Source: Bacteroidota bacterium (GTDB taxonomy: Bacteria > Bacteroidota > Bacteroidia > Bacteroidales > JAAUTT01). Taken from it: a stretch of 64,000 nucleotides of DNA. The notes beneath the pieces were generated by a model that saw only the letters and a program-made list of their open reading frames with translations, had not been told where the DNA came from and did no database searches. Shown one piece after another: positions 19,227 through 28,656 of the stretch (the first letter of the stretch is position 1; each line of letters begins with the position of its first letter). Made by a program: the position numbers and the translations under genes. The stretch covers positions 501,375-565,374 of the forward strand of contig JAUZOO010000002.1 in NCBI GenBank assembly GCA_030706405.1, given 5' to 3'.

Positions 19227-19278
19227 TATAAAAAAATAGTTTGTGCAACAACAAGGCTACACAAACTATTTTTTTATA
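19227..19278. terminator. bidirectional terminator hairpin (19-bp perfect stem)
   Basis: TATAAAAAAATAGTTTGTG (19227-19245) is followed after 14 bases by its exact reverse complement (19260-19278), giving a long stem with A and T runs on both sides. It lies downstream of the minus-strand gene at 19349. The rest of 18998-19348 shows only a small hairpin (GGAGTTT...AAACTCC near 19160) and no gene. Confidence 0.7.
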
Positions 19279-19348
19279 AAAACGCAGTAAGGCTAAGATA
19301 TCAAACTATATCGTTTTCAACATTTTAAACTATTCTATAAACCTATCT

Positions 19349-19735
19349 TTATAACATTTGCTTGGCCGAAACAACAGTTATCTCTAATACCCTGGTTAAA
19401 AAAGAGAATTTTTCTTTCATTAAGTCAAATTCGGCCCCCGATGCAAGATAATTAGCCGTGCCTTCAATCAAAAAACCAGTGCCTTGATAATCCTTATAAC
19501 CCAAGACTTCCTTGCTGCCTAATGTTATCTTAACCTTATTGTTTACGTTAACATTCTTTTCTGTTTTTCGCATACCATAAGCCGGAATTAAAATCCTTCC
19601 ATCGTCGGTAATAACAAGATATGAATTCCAGGTATTTACAACATGAGGTTCCACGCCCCACGATACGATTGACACAACTCCTTCGTGCTGTATTACATCA
19701 AAAAATTTAGCTGGTAATTTTATATTTTCATTCAT
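19349..19735 (-). CDS. pyridoxamine 5'-phosphate oxidase-like FMN-binding protein
   Basis: The 128-residue protein has the split-barrel pattern of small FMN-binding proteins: EGVVSIVSWG, a central SYLVITDDGRILIPAYGM, and TGFLIEGTANYLASG. Such proteins bind FMN or other flavins and often act in oxidative stress; the reaction here is unknown. A small winged-helix gene (19790-19966) lies just upstream on the same strand and may regulate it or be co-transcribed. Confidence 0.75.
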   Translation of the reverse strand: MNENIKLPAKFFDVIQHEGVVSIVSWGVEPHVVNTWNSYLVITDDGRILIPAYGMRKTEKNVNVNNKVKITLGSKEVLGYKDYQGTGFLIEGTANYLASGAEFDLMKEKFSFLTRVLEITVVSAKQML

Positions 19736-19789
19736 TTGTTTAATCTTTAAATTATTTGTTTATAGAATCTGAATAAATAAGGATAAACT

Positions 19790-19966
19790 TTATTTTGGTT
19801 GCCAATAACATCTTCGTGGAGAAATTATAACTCCTTCGTCTTTTAATTTTGTCATGGCCTTATCCACGTCTTTACGTTCCAAGCCTGTTAATTCAGTAAT
19901 TTTACCTGCATTCAAGGGCTCATCGGCCTTTTTCATTGCTTCTAATACTTGTTCTTTTACGTCCAT
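19790..19966 (-). CDS. 58-residue winged-helix DNA-binding protein
   Basis: The frame runs from ATG 19966 to TAA 19790. The product, beginning MDVKEQVLEAMKKADEP, has helices typical of a winged HTH (NAGKITELTGLERKDVDKAM, then KLKDEGVI and a basic wing SPRRCYW). It is short, but such stand-alone mini-wHTH proteins are common. It sits 54 bp upstream of the FMN-protein gene on the same strand. What it regulates is unknown. Confidence 0.7.
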   Translation of the reverse strand: MDVKEQVLEAMKKADEPLNAGKITELTGLERKDVDKAMTKLKDEGVIISPRRCYWQPK

Positions 19967-20074
19967 GTTCCTTACTATTTAAACATTTACATTGTATTGA
20001 TAAATAATATTTTATTGCAACAAAACTATCAATTACAACCTGTTTAAATATTAAGCTGGTTTAAGAAATCTGTA

Positions 20075-20647
20075 TCAGAAGTTCTTTTTTCGTAATTCAC
20101 TTACATATTCGGGGGTAAGCCCGAGGTACGAAGCAATCATGTATTGAGGAATACGCTGGATAAATTCAGGAAAGGAAGTGCAAAAATGCATGTAAAACTC
20201 TTCTTTGGTCAGCTCATACATATATTTAACCTTCAGTTGAGAAGCTGCCAAAGCTCTCTGCATAATTATTCTAAAATAACGCTCCATTTGAGGTAATTCC
20301 TTGAGTAATTCTTCAAAAGAAAACACATCAATGGTTAAAACCTCTGATTTCTCAACAGTTTGGATATAATAATCGGAAGGTTTATTGTCCATAAAACTAA
20401 AATAATCGGACATCCACCAATTATCCAGCGCAAACTGGGTAATTTGTTCGACGGTTTTGTCGTTTATAAAAAACATCCGCAAACAACCCTTCTCAACAAA
20501 ATATAACGACCTGCAAACCTGACCTTCCTTTAATAAGAATTCCTTCTTCTTTAAACTAACCAGCTTAATGTATTTGATTAGAACTAAAACGTCGTTCTCA
20601 TCAAGTTCCACGTATTTCCGGATATGCTGTATTAAATTGGGGTACAT
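20075..20647 (-). CDS. Crp/Fnr-family transcriptional regulator
   Basis: The 190-residue protein has a cyclic-nucleotide-binding-like beta roll (about 20-120; KKKEFLLKEGQVCRSLYFVEKGCLRMFF) and a C-terminal HTH (PQYMIASYLGLTPEYVSELRKK). This is the short Bacteroidota type. No Cys cluster for an Fe-S centre is seen, so it is not an Fnr oxygen sensor of the E. coli kind. The quinone-reductase-like gene upstream (20659) ends 11 bp before it. Confidence 0.85.
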   Translation of the reverse strand: MYPNLIQHIRKYVELDENDVLVLIKYIKLVSLKKKEFLLKEGQVCRSLYFVEKGCLRMFFINDKTVEQITQFALDNWWMSDYFSFMDNKPSDYYIQTVEKSEVLTIDVFSFEELLKELPQMERYFRIIMQRALAASQLKVKYMYELTKEEFYMHFCTSFPEFIQRIPQYMIASYLGLTPEYVSELRKKNF

Positions 20648-20658
20648 GCAGGTTATGT

Positions 20659-21258
20659 TTATGCTTTTGGGAAATAGCTATCCATTAATAATCGAACCTC
20701 TGCCAGCCAATTTAAACGCTGGCTCATATTACTATCCTTTACAACTCTAAAGTTCCGCCTTTCGAACTGGCTGACACCACAGAAATTAAAAATCCGTTTT
20801 TCCCAAATTGTTTCGAGTGGGTCTTTATAAAGTTTATCTTCGATGTCCTTGCTGGTGTTTGACGTATTTAAAACCAACCCTATTTTCGCCTTTAATAATC
20901 CTTTGGGAAAATCCTCACCACGTTCATCTTTCACAAATTGGTAGGCAACATCAGGTATCAATACCCTATCAATCCAACCTTTAACAATGGCAGGTGGTTG
21001 CCCCCACCAATTGGGATGAATTATGATAATTCCGTCACTATTAATCAAATCGAAATAATGATTTTTTATGTCTTCCGCTATTTCCAATTCGTTAGTTGAG
21101 TTATTACACTCCCCAAGTAACGGATTAAATTGCTCTTTATATAAATCATGAAAATAAACCGAATGTCCGTTATTTTGAATCTGTGTTATGCAGGTTTCAG
21201 CTAAAGCATGGTTAAAACTGTTATTATCCGGATGTCCAAGAATTATCAATACATTCAT
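20659..21258 (-). CDS. NAD(P)H-dependent oxidoreductase, flavodoxin-fold (MdaB/KefF type)
   Basis: The start MNVLIILGHPDNNSFN at 21258 gives the canonical beta-1 and phosphate-binding loop, so it is preferred over an upstream ATG at 21309. IIIIHPNWWGQPPAIVKGWIDRVL is the classic second FMN/NQO1-type motif. The 199-residue protein should reduce quinones or electrophiles with NAD(P)H. The Crp/Fnr-like regulator gene follows 11 bp later. Confidence 0.88.
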   Translation of the reverse strand: MNVLIILGHPDNNSFNHALAETCITQIQNNGHSVYFHDLYKEQFNPLLGECNNSTNELEIAEDIKNHYFDLINSDGIIIIHPNWWGQPPAIVKGWIDRVLIPDVAYQFVKDERGEDFPKGLLKAKIGLVLNTSNTSKDIEDKLYKDPLETIWEKRIFNFCGVSQFERRNFRVVKDSNMSQRLNWLAEVRLLMDSYFPKA

Positions 21259-21405
21259 TACCTTTTTATTACACTTTGTAAAACAAACAAACTCACTAAA
21301 ATTAAGCATTCATTCAATTTTGCAAATTTAGTTGTGTTTTGTCAGAAACGTTAATAGCTGCAAACAAAGAAAAGGTTAAAACGACGGCAATTCGTAGCCC
21401 AAATA

Positions 21406-22086
21406 TTATTTTGCGGGAATCTCAACAGTAATTAATGTAAGCATATCAACCGAAGGCTGAAAATCGTTAGGGTTTTGAATACCACAAACACCGTAATATT
21501 GAGGTCCGTCACCTTCAACCGGAATATCCAAAAAAGTATTTGAGGTTTTACTCATAGGACCACCGAACGCAAGCTGAAAACCATAATAATTCATATCGTT
21601 TTTCATAGCAACCATATATCCCAGAGCATTCGGAACGGCATCCCAAAATAAATGAATATACCGCTTATCCTTTTTATTTATGATTTGATACTGCACATTT
21701 TTCACTTTGGCAAGTGCAGTTGTATCGTATTTGTAAGGACCATAATCAAACGTGGCAGTATCACTGATAACAGCCTTTTTGCCTTTTTGATAAACTATAC
21801 ATCGATACGATTGAGTTCCACCATTGTGCTCAAAATTAAATTTTGGACTAATGGTAAGCGGACGGTTTTTTACAGTTATCAAAGGGATAAATTCCTTAAC
21901 CGGAACCAAATCGCCCTGATAGGTTGCTTCTAATCTGACCGAATCGGCGGTAACAATAGTTTTGGGATATGTAATTTGGGCGGTTAAAAGAACCTGTCCC
22001 CATTCATAAGGAACTTCAATTTTTACTTGTGCAAATAACTGAAATGAGATGCAGGCAACAATAGTGGTAAGAAAAGCTTTTTTCAT
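21406..22086 (-). CDS. secreted protein of unknown function, beta-rich
   Basis: From the ATG at 22086 the product has a clear signal peptide (MKKAFLTTIVACISFQLFAQ), so this start is chosen over an earlier one at 22137. The mature part looks like two beta-sandwich domains; the second (about 150-225) has fibronectin-III character (YIHLFWDAVPNALGYMVAM). No family is firmly recognised and no catalytic residues are seen. Confidence 0.65.
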   Translation of the reverse strand: MKKAFLTTIVACISFQLFAQVKIEVPYEWGQVLLTAQITYPKTIVTADSVRLEATYQGDLVPVKEFIPLITVKNRPLTISPKFNFEHNGGTQSYRCIVYQKGKKAVISDTATFDYGPYKYDTTALAKVKNVQYQIINKKDKRYIHLFWDAVPNALGYMVAMKNDMNYYGFQLAFGGPMSKTSNTFLDIPVEGDGPQYYGVCGIQNPNDFQPSVDMLTLITVEIPAK

Positions 22087-22179
22087 GTTTATTTCGTTTT
22101 TAATGTTTATCCTCCGATAGTGATAGTTGTGTAGCAATAAATTATCGTTTCATTTAGGACAACGGGAGCCTTGTTCTGC

Positions 22180-23247
22180 TTAGTGCTTATTTTTATTCAT
22201 GTCCTTTTTGTAGTTTTTCAACATTTTCCCAAAATCTTTATCCTTTTTTCGTCTTTCAACAACCGATGATTCAAAATGAGATTTCTCTCTTTCCATTTTA
22301 ATGTAATTTTCGTACGAAGCTTTATCCAATTCGCCTTTTTCAACAGCATCAAGAACACCACAGCCAATCTCATTTGTGTGGGTACAATCTTTGAACTTAC
22401 ATTTTTGAGAAAAGCCAAGAATTCTATCAAATGTGGTTTCTAATCCATTTGTTGTATCTACAATACCAACTTCTCTCATTCCCGGATTGTCAATTAATAT
22501 TCCGCCATTTTCTAAAACAATTAGTTCTCTGTGACTTGTAATATGTCTTCCTTTATTTGTACTCTGGCTTATTGAATCAGTCCGCATAATGGTTTTACCT
22601 GAAAGATTATTCAATAATGTTGATTTTCCAACTCCCGAAGAACCAAGCATACAATAGGTCTTTCCCCTTTCAATAATCTTTTTCAAGGCTTCGTATCCAC
22701 TTTGAGTTTCATTGCTTATTGCTATAACCGGAACATCCTTAATTCGTTGTTTTATGTTGTCCGATATTTCGGCAATTCGTTGTTCATTTATTAAATCCGT
22801 TTTTGTTAATACAATTATCGGGCTTACTTTAGATGAATAACAAATTATCAGGTACCGTTCAAGCCTATTGATATTAAAATCCCTGTCAACCGCCTGAATT
22901 AATAACGCATAATCAATATTGGTTGCGATTATTTGTATTTCTCCGAATTGACCAACAGCCTGTCTTGAAATAATTGAGAGTCGTGGTAATATTTTATGAA
23001 TGATGGAAAAATCAGCATCATAAGTTGTCAATGCAACCCAATCGCCTACTGCAGGAAAATCTTCACGACTTTTTGTCGAAAATCGCAAATTCCCGGTTAT
23101 CTCTGCTTCAAATTCTCCTCTTTCTGTTTTTACAATATATCTTTCTTTGTGTTCCGAAATAACCCTTCCTATCTCAAAATCACTAAGGTTGTTCTCAATC
23201 CTTAACTTTTCGAGCTTATCATTATATCCGAAATCAGCTAGTTTCAT
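22180..23247 (-). CDS. rsgA: ribosome small subunit-dependent GTPase A
   Basis: The 355-residue protein shows the circularly permuted GTPase order: an OB-fold (about 25-85), G4 TKTD (148-151), then P-loop GSSGVGKS (202-209) and G3 DNPG (253-256). A zinc site follows (Cys283, Cys288, His290, Cys296). RsgA matures the 30S subunit. The sequence is more charged and the gene more AT-rich than neighbouring core genes, and the length is above the usual 300 or so, so it may be an extra copy (YloQ-like); this cannot be checked here. Confidence 0.9.
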   Translation of the reverse strand: MKLADFGYNDKLEKLRIENNLSDFEIGRVISEHKERYIVKTERGEFEAEITGNLRFSTKSREDFPAVGDWVALTTYDADFSIIHKILPRLSIISRQAVGQFGEIQIIATNIDYALLIQAVDRDFNINRLERYLIICYSSKVSPIIVLTKTDLINEQRIAEISDNIKQRIKDVPVIAISNETQSGYEALKKIIERGKTYCMLGSSGVGKSTLLNNLSGKTIMRTDSISQSTNKGRHITSHRELIVLENGGILIDNPGMREVGIVDTTNGLETTFDRILGFSQKCKFKDCTHTNEIGCGVLDAVEKGELDKASYENYIKMEREKSHFESSVVERRKKDKDFGKMLKNYKKDMNKNKH

Positions 23248-23359
23248 TTTAGTTTCTTTTATGAACGAATCTTTTTATTACTCTGAAACCCGCATGTTGT
23301 ATGGGTTCTTGTTAGCATCCGTAAATTTTATAAATGAAAAAAATCAACATCTAAGTTAG

Positions 23360-23693
23360 TAGAGCAAACGCATTTAGAAATAGTAAAGCCTGACAGTTTA
23401 TAAGTTTTTCATTTCTTTTTGCGCCCAAAAAGAAACGGAAACAAAGAAAAAGTCTGACTGCGGAAACTCATTTCGTCTCGTTCCTCGACTTCATTCAACC
23501 GAAGTTTGCAAGACGAGCTCATGAGCGTTTGCGCGAATAAACAGCCCGCAGTCATTATATGGAATTATTGTTTTATCCTTCGGATGCTCTGAATTAATAG
23601 TTATCAAAAATTTTAACGTTCAGGGCTACCGAAGGCTTAAACTAAAAATACATTAAATAATTACACCTTGTGTGTTTAAATGCGTTTACCCTG
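23360..23693. repeat. intergenic element with terminal inverted repeats, copy 1
   Basis: This stretch matches 33975-34319 over most of its length; the shared core includes CTGACAGTTTATA and GACGAGCTCATGAG. Its ends are inverted repeats (AAACGCATTTA near 23366, TAAATGCGTTT near 23677). An 8-bp word TAAGTTAG flanks it on both sides (23352-23359 and 23696-23703), a candidate target duplication. Near its left end is a hairpin TTTCTTTTT-GCGCCC-AAAAAGAAA (23412-23435) that copy 2 lacks there. No coding frame is seen. It fills most of the gap 23248-23712. Confidence 0.65.
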
Positions 23694-23712
23694 GGTAAGT
23701 TAGACACAAATT

Positions 23713-24417
23713 TTATTGTTCATTTGTTATTCTTGTTATTTCTTTTTCAAATTTTCGTGAGATACTAATTGGCATTTTTATTTTTTCACTAAAATCAAAA
23801 CCATAAAATTGACCATATATAGCTTTGTTCCTTTCTATAGTTAATAAACTATCAAGCTGCAATCCAGTTGTTGTGATTCTGTAATATAAAATAGGGTTGT
23901 AATCTGTTATGCTTTCTGATTCACCCCATACTTCACTATAGTCCCAAAAACCTGCATATTCTTCATTACCATCATTGTTTAAATCATATGCCTTTGTAAT
24001 AAAAGTTGGTAACTTATCAGTTTTAGTAACCTTTCCATCCTTAATAAAAAGTCGCTTTAAATAATTTTTGTTTGGCCTGTCATTCACTTCAAATAAAAGT
24101 TCAAAAGTCTTCTGGCCAGTTTGCAAAACAATAGGGTAAAGTTTATCACTAAATTCATATTCCTGAGAGGTATCAGTATAAACAGCTATACCTGATTTTT
24201 TTAACTCAAAAAAACTATATGTTTTAAATGTCTTAAAATTCTCTTCCTTTCCAACTTCTACATTAAATCCATAATCAAAGTTAAAAGTCTTTTTAATCTC
24301 ACTCTTATTTTCTTTTATTAAGTCTGCCTCAACAGATACCTCTTTAGTTCCATTTTTAATATTACAAGAAGTCAAGATTGAAACACAAAATATCAATAAG
24401 TAAATTCGATCCTTCAT
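23713..24417 (-). CDS. lipoprotein of unknown function
   Basis: The 234-residue product has a lipoprotein signal (Cys at about residue 18, ILTSCNIKNG). The mature part is beta-rich, with an acidic Ca-binding-like loop DLNNDGNEEYAGFWD of the type seen in VCBS/FG-GAP-like proteins. No family is confirmed. It opens an AT-rich run of small minus-strand genes that resembles an accessory or immunity-gene region. Confidence 0.55.
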   Translation of the reverse strand: MKDRIYLLIFCVSILTSCNIKNGTKEVSVEADLIKENKSEIKKTFNFDYGFNVEVGKEENFKTFKTYSFFELKKSGIAVYTDTSQEYEFSDKLYPIVLQTGQKTFELLFEVNDRPNKNYLKRLFIKDGKVTKTDKLPTFITKAYDLNNDGNEEYAGFWDYSEVWGESESITDYNPILYYRITTTGLQLDSLLTIERNKAIYGQFYGFDFSEKIKMPISISRKFEKEITRITNEQ

Positions 24418-24647
24418 AGCAATTTTGTTTTAAACCTTTTGCCCAACCAAAGAACATATGATCTCATATTATCAATGATAAATTTACCCAATCTTGGTTC
24501 GGCGTTGCATTTGCAACGTTGTATTATCTCGGGTAGCATTGGCTACTTTTAGCTTGTCCTACAGCAATGAAAGCAGATACTTTCTAAAATGGCCGGATAA
24601 ATATTCACCCCATACTTCACTATACTACATATTCTTTATTTTCCTTG

Positions 24648-25505
24648 TCACTTAATATGTTTTTTAGCTTTAATATCAAATATTTTTTCCGTTCCATTCA
24701 ATAATATATATCCCCATTTACCTTCTTTAATAACTGCTGCCTTTCCATTTGAAAATGAATAAATAGTATCATAAACGCAAGGAAAAACCTGAATGCCATA
24801 AATATTATACAATCCGAATTTATTTTTCTGCTTAACAGCTATCATTTCATTACTTGGACGTGTAATAAAATCATAATTAAACTCTATAAGTTCTTCGTTA
24901 TGATAATCAATGCAGCCCCATTTACCGTTTTTTTTAGCTTTTAACATTCCAACATCCCACATATCTATAAGTTTATCATAAATAATGGGAACTACAACAG
25001 CACCACTTATGTCAATAATTCCCTGCTTATTATGGATATTCGTAACATTACAAAGATTAAACCTGAAATAATCGGCCGACTTATAAATACAAGGAACAAT
25101 TTCCTTTGCATTTTGGTCAATTACCCCCGATAACTTATTCTTTTTTACTATGGCACGGCCGTTCTGGAATGAATAAATCTCATTGTACTTCCCAAATGGA
25201 ATGACAATTTTTTCGTTAAGATCTATCAACCCTTTCTTTCCTTGAAGTTTAGCATAAATAATCCCTGATCGAACAAAAGCTAACAAATCATATTTAGGTT
25301 TTATGATTACCCGTCCTTGCTGATCCTTTACACCCCATTTGTTTTGTTTCTCAAAAGTTTTAAATGATTTATCAATAGGTTCTGATTGATTAAACCTCTG
25401 ATAATAGGTTTGGGATGATATTTCACCCATTCGGATGGAATCCATAAAGGTTTGTGATTTTACCGGCAAGCAAATGATTAACAATAAAAAAAGTACCAAT
25501 CTCAT
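24648..25505 (-). CDS. secreted WG-repeat (KWG) protein
   Basis: After a signal peptide (1-17) the 285-residue protein is built of WG/KWG repeats of about 35 residues: KWGVKDQQGRVIIKPKYD, KLSGVIDQNAKEIVPCIY, KQGIIDISGAVVVPIIYD, KWGCIDYHNEELIEFNYD and KFGLYNIYGIQVFPCVYD are successive copies. The family is widespread in Bacteroidota and its biochemical role is unknown; some members lie with toxin-immunity genes. Confidence 0.8.
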   Translation of the reverse strand: MRLVLFLLLIICLPVKSQTFMDSIRMGEISSQTYYQRFNQSEPIDKSFKTFEKQNKWGVKDQQGRVIIKPKYDLLAFVRSGIIYAKLQGKKGLIDLNEKIVIPFGKYNEIYSFQNGRAIVKKNKLSGVIDQNAKEIVPCIYKSADYFRFNLCNVTNIHNKQGIIDISGAVVVPIIYDKLIDMWDVGMLKAKKNGKWGCIDYHNEELIEFNYDFITRPSNEMIAVKQKNKFGLYNIYGIQVFPCVYDTIYSFSNGKAAVIKEGKWGYILLNGTEKIFDIKAKKHIK

Positions 25506-25592
25506 ATTAAAATATTATTTTGATTAACAAGCTCCTCCTTTGCATGATTATATTGACAAGTTCACTTCACTAAACAGCATCACAATCTCTCT

Positions 25593-26090
25593 TCATCGTT
25601 TAGCTCGTCGAGCTTCCGGAATATTGATTACTCCTGCCCCATCAACCTGCCATTTATTATTTTTATACACTACCTTTAATACAAGGATAAATGCAGGCCA
25701 GTCTTTCCCTTTTACTGTAACATATCCCGACTTAAGATCGCAAGACATTAATTCAAAACCTTTATCCGGAAAATCTTGAGCATCAAATATTGGATCAAAA
25801 TCTAAGCCTAATTCAGGATCGTCCTTTATTGCTTTATCTTGTAATTTTTTATAAGTCTTTTTAAAATTATCTGTAATAAGTTGATTTTGATTTAGCCAAT
25901 CCATCGTATTTAACGCAGGGTTTTGACTATTACAAAATTTCGTATAATCATTTATAAATGTTAAAGCTATATTGACACCTGGTAATAATCTTGATTCGTT
26001 ACCATCTATCCTGTTCTTATTTTTCGCCTCAGTTTGCGTGTTACACGAAACATAAATCATTGCAGATAATAGTAAATATATTATTTTCAT
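25593..26090 (-). CDS. DUF3828-like lipoprotein
   Basis: The 165-residue product has a lipoprotein signal (Cys16, YVSCNTQ). A segment starting VNIALTFINDYTKFCN, a PELGLDFDPIFDAQDFPDKGF stretch and a final strand KWQVDGAGVINIP match the DUF3828 pattern, an NTF2-like fold. Function unknown; such proteins are sometimes immunity or stress lipoproteins. Confidence 0.6.
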   Translation of the reverse strand: MKIIYLLLSAMIYVSCNTQTEAKNKNRIDGNESRLLPGVNIALTFINDYTKFCNSQNPALNTMDWLNQNQLITDNFKKTYKKLQDKAIKDDPELGLDFDPIFDAQDFPDKGFELMSCDLKSGYVTVKGKDWPAFILVLKVVYKNNKWQVDGAGVINIPEARRAKR

Positions 26091-26165
26091 GCTTATTGTT
26101 TTAATATCCTGTCAACCATAACTTCAATAGGTTAAATCGTTGTAAATTGATGTTTGTCGTTATGA

Positions 26166-26717
26166 TTATTTATAAAGCCATTTTTTTATCAGTTTTGTAT
26201 AATAAGGCATTATTAAGTAAACCATAAGTAGTACGATGGTTCCTGAAATAAATAATGAATCAATAAGGCGATATTGAGGAATGCCTAATATTCTTAAGAT
26301 TGGTAATATAATTAATGGAATACTAACCGATAAAGGATAAATAGCCGACCATGTTACAAGATATTGTTTCCAACGTGCGGGAATTTTAACCTTTGCATCC
26401 AATGGTGCAAACAAAAAATCCAAACCACTTTTTATAAAATAGTTATCGCCTTTATCTAAAAGCGATCCTACTTTTTCAATTAAACGACGTCTCTCCTGAG
26501 AATCCATCCAGTCTTTAAGATGTTCTATTGAATCAAAACGGATTATTACAGTGTAAGTAGATGTCAGAGTAGGAATAGGACGGATTATTTGCCAATCTAA
26601 GTGACCAACGGCATTTCTGCACAAAGGACCTATTTCATTCAACCAGTTTTCGTATTCATTTTGTTTCCCATCAATAATTTGATGTGTGATAACAACAGAT
26701 GCTCCTTGATTTTCCAT
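26166..26717 (-). CDS. membrane-anchored antibiotic biosynthesis monooxygenase-like (COG3224) protein
   Basis: Residues 1-100 form an ABM dimeric alpha-beta barrel (VVITHQIIDGKQNEYENWL ... YTVIIRFDSIEHLKDWMDS) and residues 115-183 hold two membrane helices. This layout matches COG3224. The reaction is unproven; the active site in ABM proteins is formed without fixed cofactor residues, so sequence does not settle it. Confidence 0.75.
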   Translation of the reverse strand: MENQGASVVITHQIIDGKQNEYENWLNEIGPLCRNAVGHLDWQIIRPIPTLTSTYTVIIRFDSIEHLKDWMDSQERRRLIEKVGSLLDKGDNYFIKSGLDFLFAPLDAKVKIPARWKQYLVTWSAIYPLSVSIPLIILPILRILGIPQYRLIDSLFISGTIVLLMVYLIMPYYTKLIKKWLYK

Positions 26718-26831
26718 ACTTTTTAAAGTAACAAAATTACTCTTAGTTATATTTTGACTATTTCCGAGCTGAAGAACAACAGGATTCGTACGAGATAAGG
26801 TTTATTTGACAGCTATTTCTTTACAACCCAA

Positions 26832-27548
26832 CTATAGAAAAGCGAGAAATGAAACCTGTAGTTCTCCTAATTTTTTGTAACCCATGGTATTCATGTGAAT
26901 AGCATCATGATAATACAATTGCTTATTGTATATATTATACCCGCCTAAAGAGAACTGATCAAGAACTGGTATTCCATGAAGCTCACATATTTTCTTCTGC
27001 ATTTGAACATATTGATTCATTCCATTTTCATAAAACGGATCATATCCGCCTCTATCCGTAAATGCTTTACTTGATGTAAAAAAGTATATAACCGCATGTG
27101 GATTTATCTCGTAAATCTTTTTTATACAGTAGTTAATACCTCCAGCCTGTGTTGTTAATTTATTCTTATCATAACCATCAAATTCGGTATAATCGGTATA
27201 AGATCCAACCTCCCTGTGATTGGTATAATCATTCGTGGATGCCCAAAGGATATAGATGTCAAATATTCCGGCTTCATTAACTTGTTGCTGAAGCGATTTT
27301 CCCTGCAACGAAGAAAATCCAGCACCCGGAACTCCATAATCAGTAATGGTCATTCCCAGGTATTCTTTCCACATATTTTTAGCGCTGTTACTTGCCGGAA
27401 TTACTGAAACAGAACCTCCAAAAACTGCTACCGACTTACAATAATTAATGGATTCCTTAAAAGGTAAAGTCTCAATCTTATTTTGTGAAAAAACACTACT
27501 CGAAAATAGAGATAATAAAATAACCAGATAATTAATCGTCCCTCTCAT
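26832..27548 (-). CDS. secreted SGNH/GDSL-family hydrolase
   Basis: The 238-residue protein has a signal peptide (1-21) and SGNH blocks: VAVFGGSVSV (Ser46 as nucleophile, GGS in place of GDS), YGVPGAGF (Gly), ASTND (Asn106) and YHDAIHMN (Asp and His near the C-terminus). It should be an envelope esterase or lipase-like enzyme; the substrate is unknown. Confidence 0.75.
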   Translation of the reverse strand: MRGTINYLVILLSLFSSSVFSQNKIETLPFKESINYCKSVAVFGGSVSVIPASNSAKNMWKEYLGMTITDYGVPGAGFSSLQGKSLQQQVNEAGIFDIYILWASTNDYTNHREVGSYTDYTEFDGYDKNKLTTQAGGINYCIKKIYEINPHAVIYFFTSSKAFTDRGGYDPFYENGMNQYVQMQKKICELHGIPVLDQFSLGGYNIYNKQLYYHDAIHMNTMGYKKLGELQVSFLAFL

Positions 27549-27642
27549 AATACGGTATATTTAAAGTTTATGCAATCAATATATGTCTGTGAATGTATTC
27601 CTTTTTTTTGTCAAAAAAATTTTAATCAATAATTAACTTTAA

Positions 27643-28185
27643 CTATTTACTCTGTTTAAAAGTCAGAAAATAAACACTCCCAGCAATTAAGGCTAAAATA
27701 GAAAGATACTTTAAAGAGACTATAAAATAGTCATGATCAATTAATGAAGAATCCAAATCAATTATTGTATGATCTGTATCGGTTGTAAGTGAGTAAGGCC
27801 TTATATCTTCATTTGACTTTATTTTATTTAAATCACTTTTACTGATTTGAAATTTAATTTTAGTTTTTTTAAAATCAATCAAATCAATAACATTATGCTC
27901 ACTCCCTTGATCAACTGTCGTAATCCTAAGCCAGCAAGGATATTCAACCAACGATAATTCTAAAAAGTTATCAGACAAATTTCCTCCCCGAAGATGATGT
28001 TCCGAGTTAATTCTATACTTTGAGACTGTAGCTTGAATCTCTATTAGGTCTGACTTTAAAAGTCCAGAAAAGAATAATGTATAAGGTAAAACAATCAATC
28101 CAAACAATAAGCATGCTAAAAAAAACCTATCAATTTTGAGCTCTTTACTAAATAGAAAAAATCCAATCCTTTTGAGAATATTCAT
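27643..28185 (-). CDS. two-helix membrane protein of unknown function
   Basis: The 180-residue protein has membrane helices near residues 22-45 and 157-175 with a beta-rich extracytoplasmic domain of about 110 residues between them. No family is recognised. Its ATG overlaps the stop codon of the interrupted gene 28182-28517 (ATGA), which suggests that the two were once translationally coupled as a pair. Confidence 0.55.
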   Translation of the reverse strand: MNILKRIGFFLFSKELKIDRFFLACLLFGLIVLPYTLFFSGLLKSDLIEIQATVSKYRINSEHHLRGGNLSDNFLELSLVEYPCWLRITTVDQGSEHNVIDLIDFKKTKIKFQISKSDLNKIKSNEDIRPYSLTTDTDHTIIDLDSSLIDHDYFIVSLKYLSILALIAGSVYFLTFKQSK

Positions 28186-28517
28186 TTATTAAATATTATT
28201 TTCACCTTATAAAATCTATAAGCACCTGTCAAGAACACAATTGTAAATAGAATAAACAATCCTGCTTTATTCATATCTCCGAATTCAATAACATTAAAGT
28301 ATTTTAATATTTAAAACACAACCAAAATAGCTGAAAATGCTATAGACATTGCATTATAAAACGTAAAATATCCCGTTACATTTTTCAAAGAATTTCTAAG
28401 AGAATCCGGATTATCGGTTAATACCTCATTTAAATATAATCCCTTATTATAGTTAAAAACTTGATTCGTTTTTGAAATCTGCTCTTTAATATCGAGTTTT
28501 ATTTCATCTATATTCAT
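28182..28517 (-). pseudogene. small membrane protein gene interrupted by an in-frame TAA
   Basis: ATG at 28517 opens a 68-codon frame that stops at TAA (28311-28313) at the end of a hydrophobic helix. The same frame then stays open for 42 more codons, through a second good membrane helix (AGLFILFTIVFLTGAYRF), to a TGA that overlaps the next gene's ATG. The natural reading is a 111-residue two-helix protein broken by one nonsense change. A functional 68-residue product, or a sequencing error, is possible. Confidence 0.55.
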
Positions 28518-28564
28518 ATCATTTTAGTCTTTTAAATGGTTGTTCAACATTCCCAAACAACATT

Positions 28565-28652
28565 ATTGTTGTTATATCCGCTTCTATTCGATAAAATATA
28601 AACCGATTAGATACTTAGAAGATATGACGTAGTGAGATGCAACGCAGAACCA
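28565..28652. repeat. intergenic repeat, copy A
   Basis: This stretch shares the order and wording of 29235-29335: a TTGTTGTTATA start, GATAAAATATAAACCGATT in the middle, then GATACTT, a GTAGT(G/A)AGATG word and a GAACC end. It lies between two small membrane-protein genes on the minus strand. Its origin is unknown; it may be a recombination tract between accessory genes. Confidence 0.5.
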
Positions 28653-28656
28653 AGGC

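Noticed and set aside
24490..24520. Possible insertion-sequence remnant around GCGTTGCATTTGCAACG
   Set aside because: Only a short palindrome and a few flanking words; no transposase fragment could be read.
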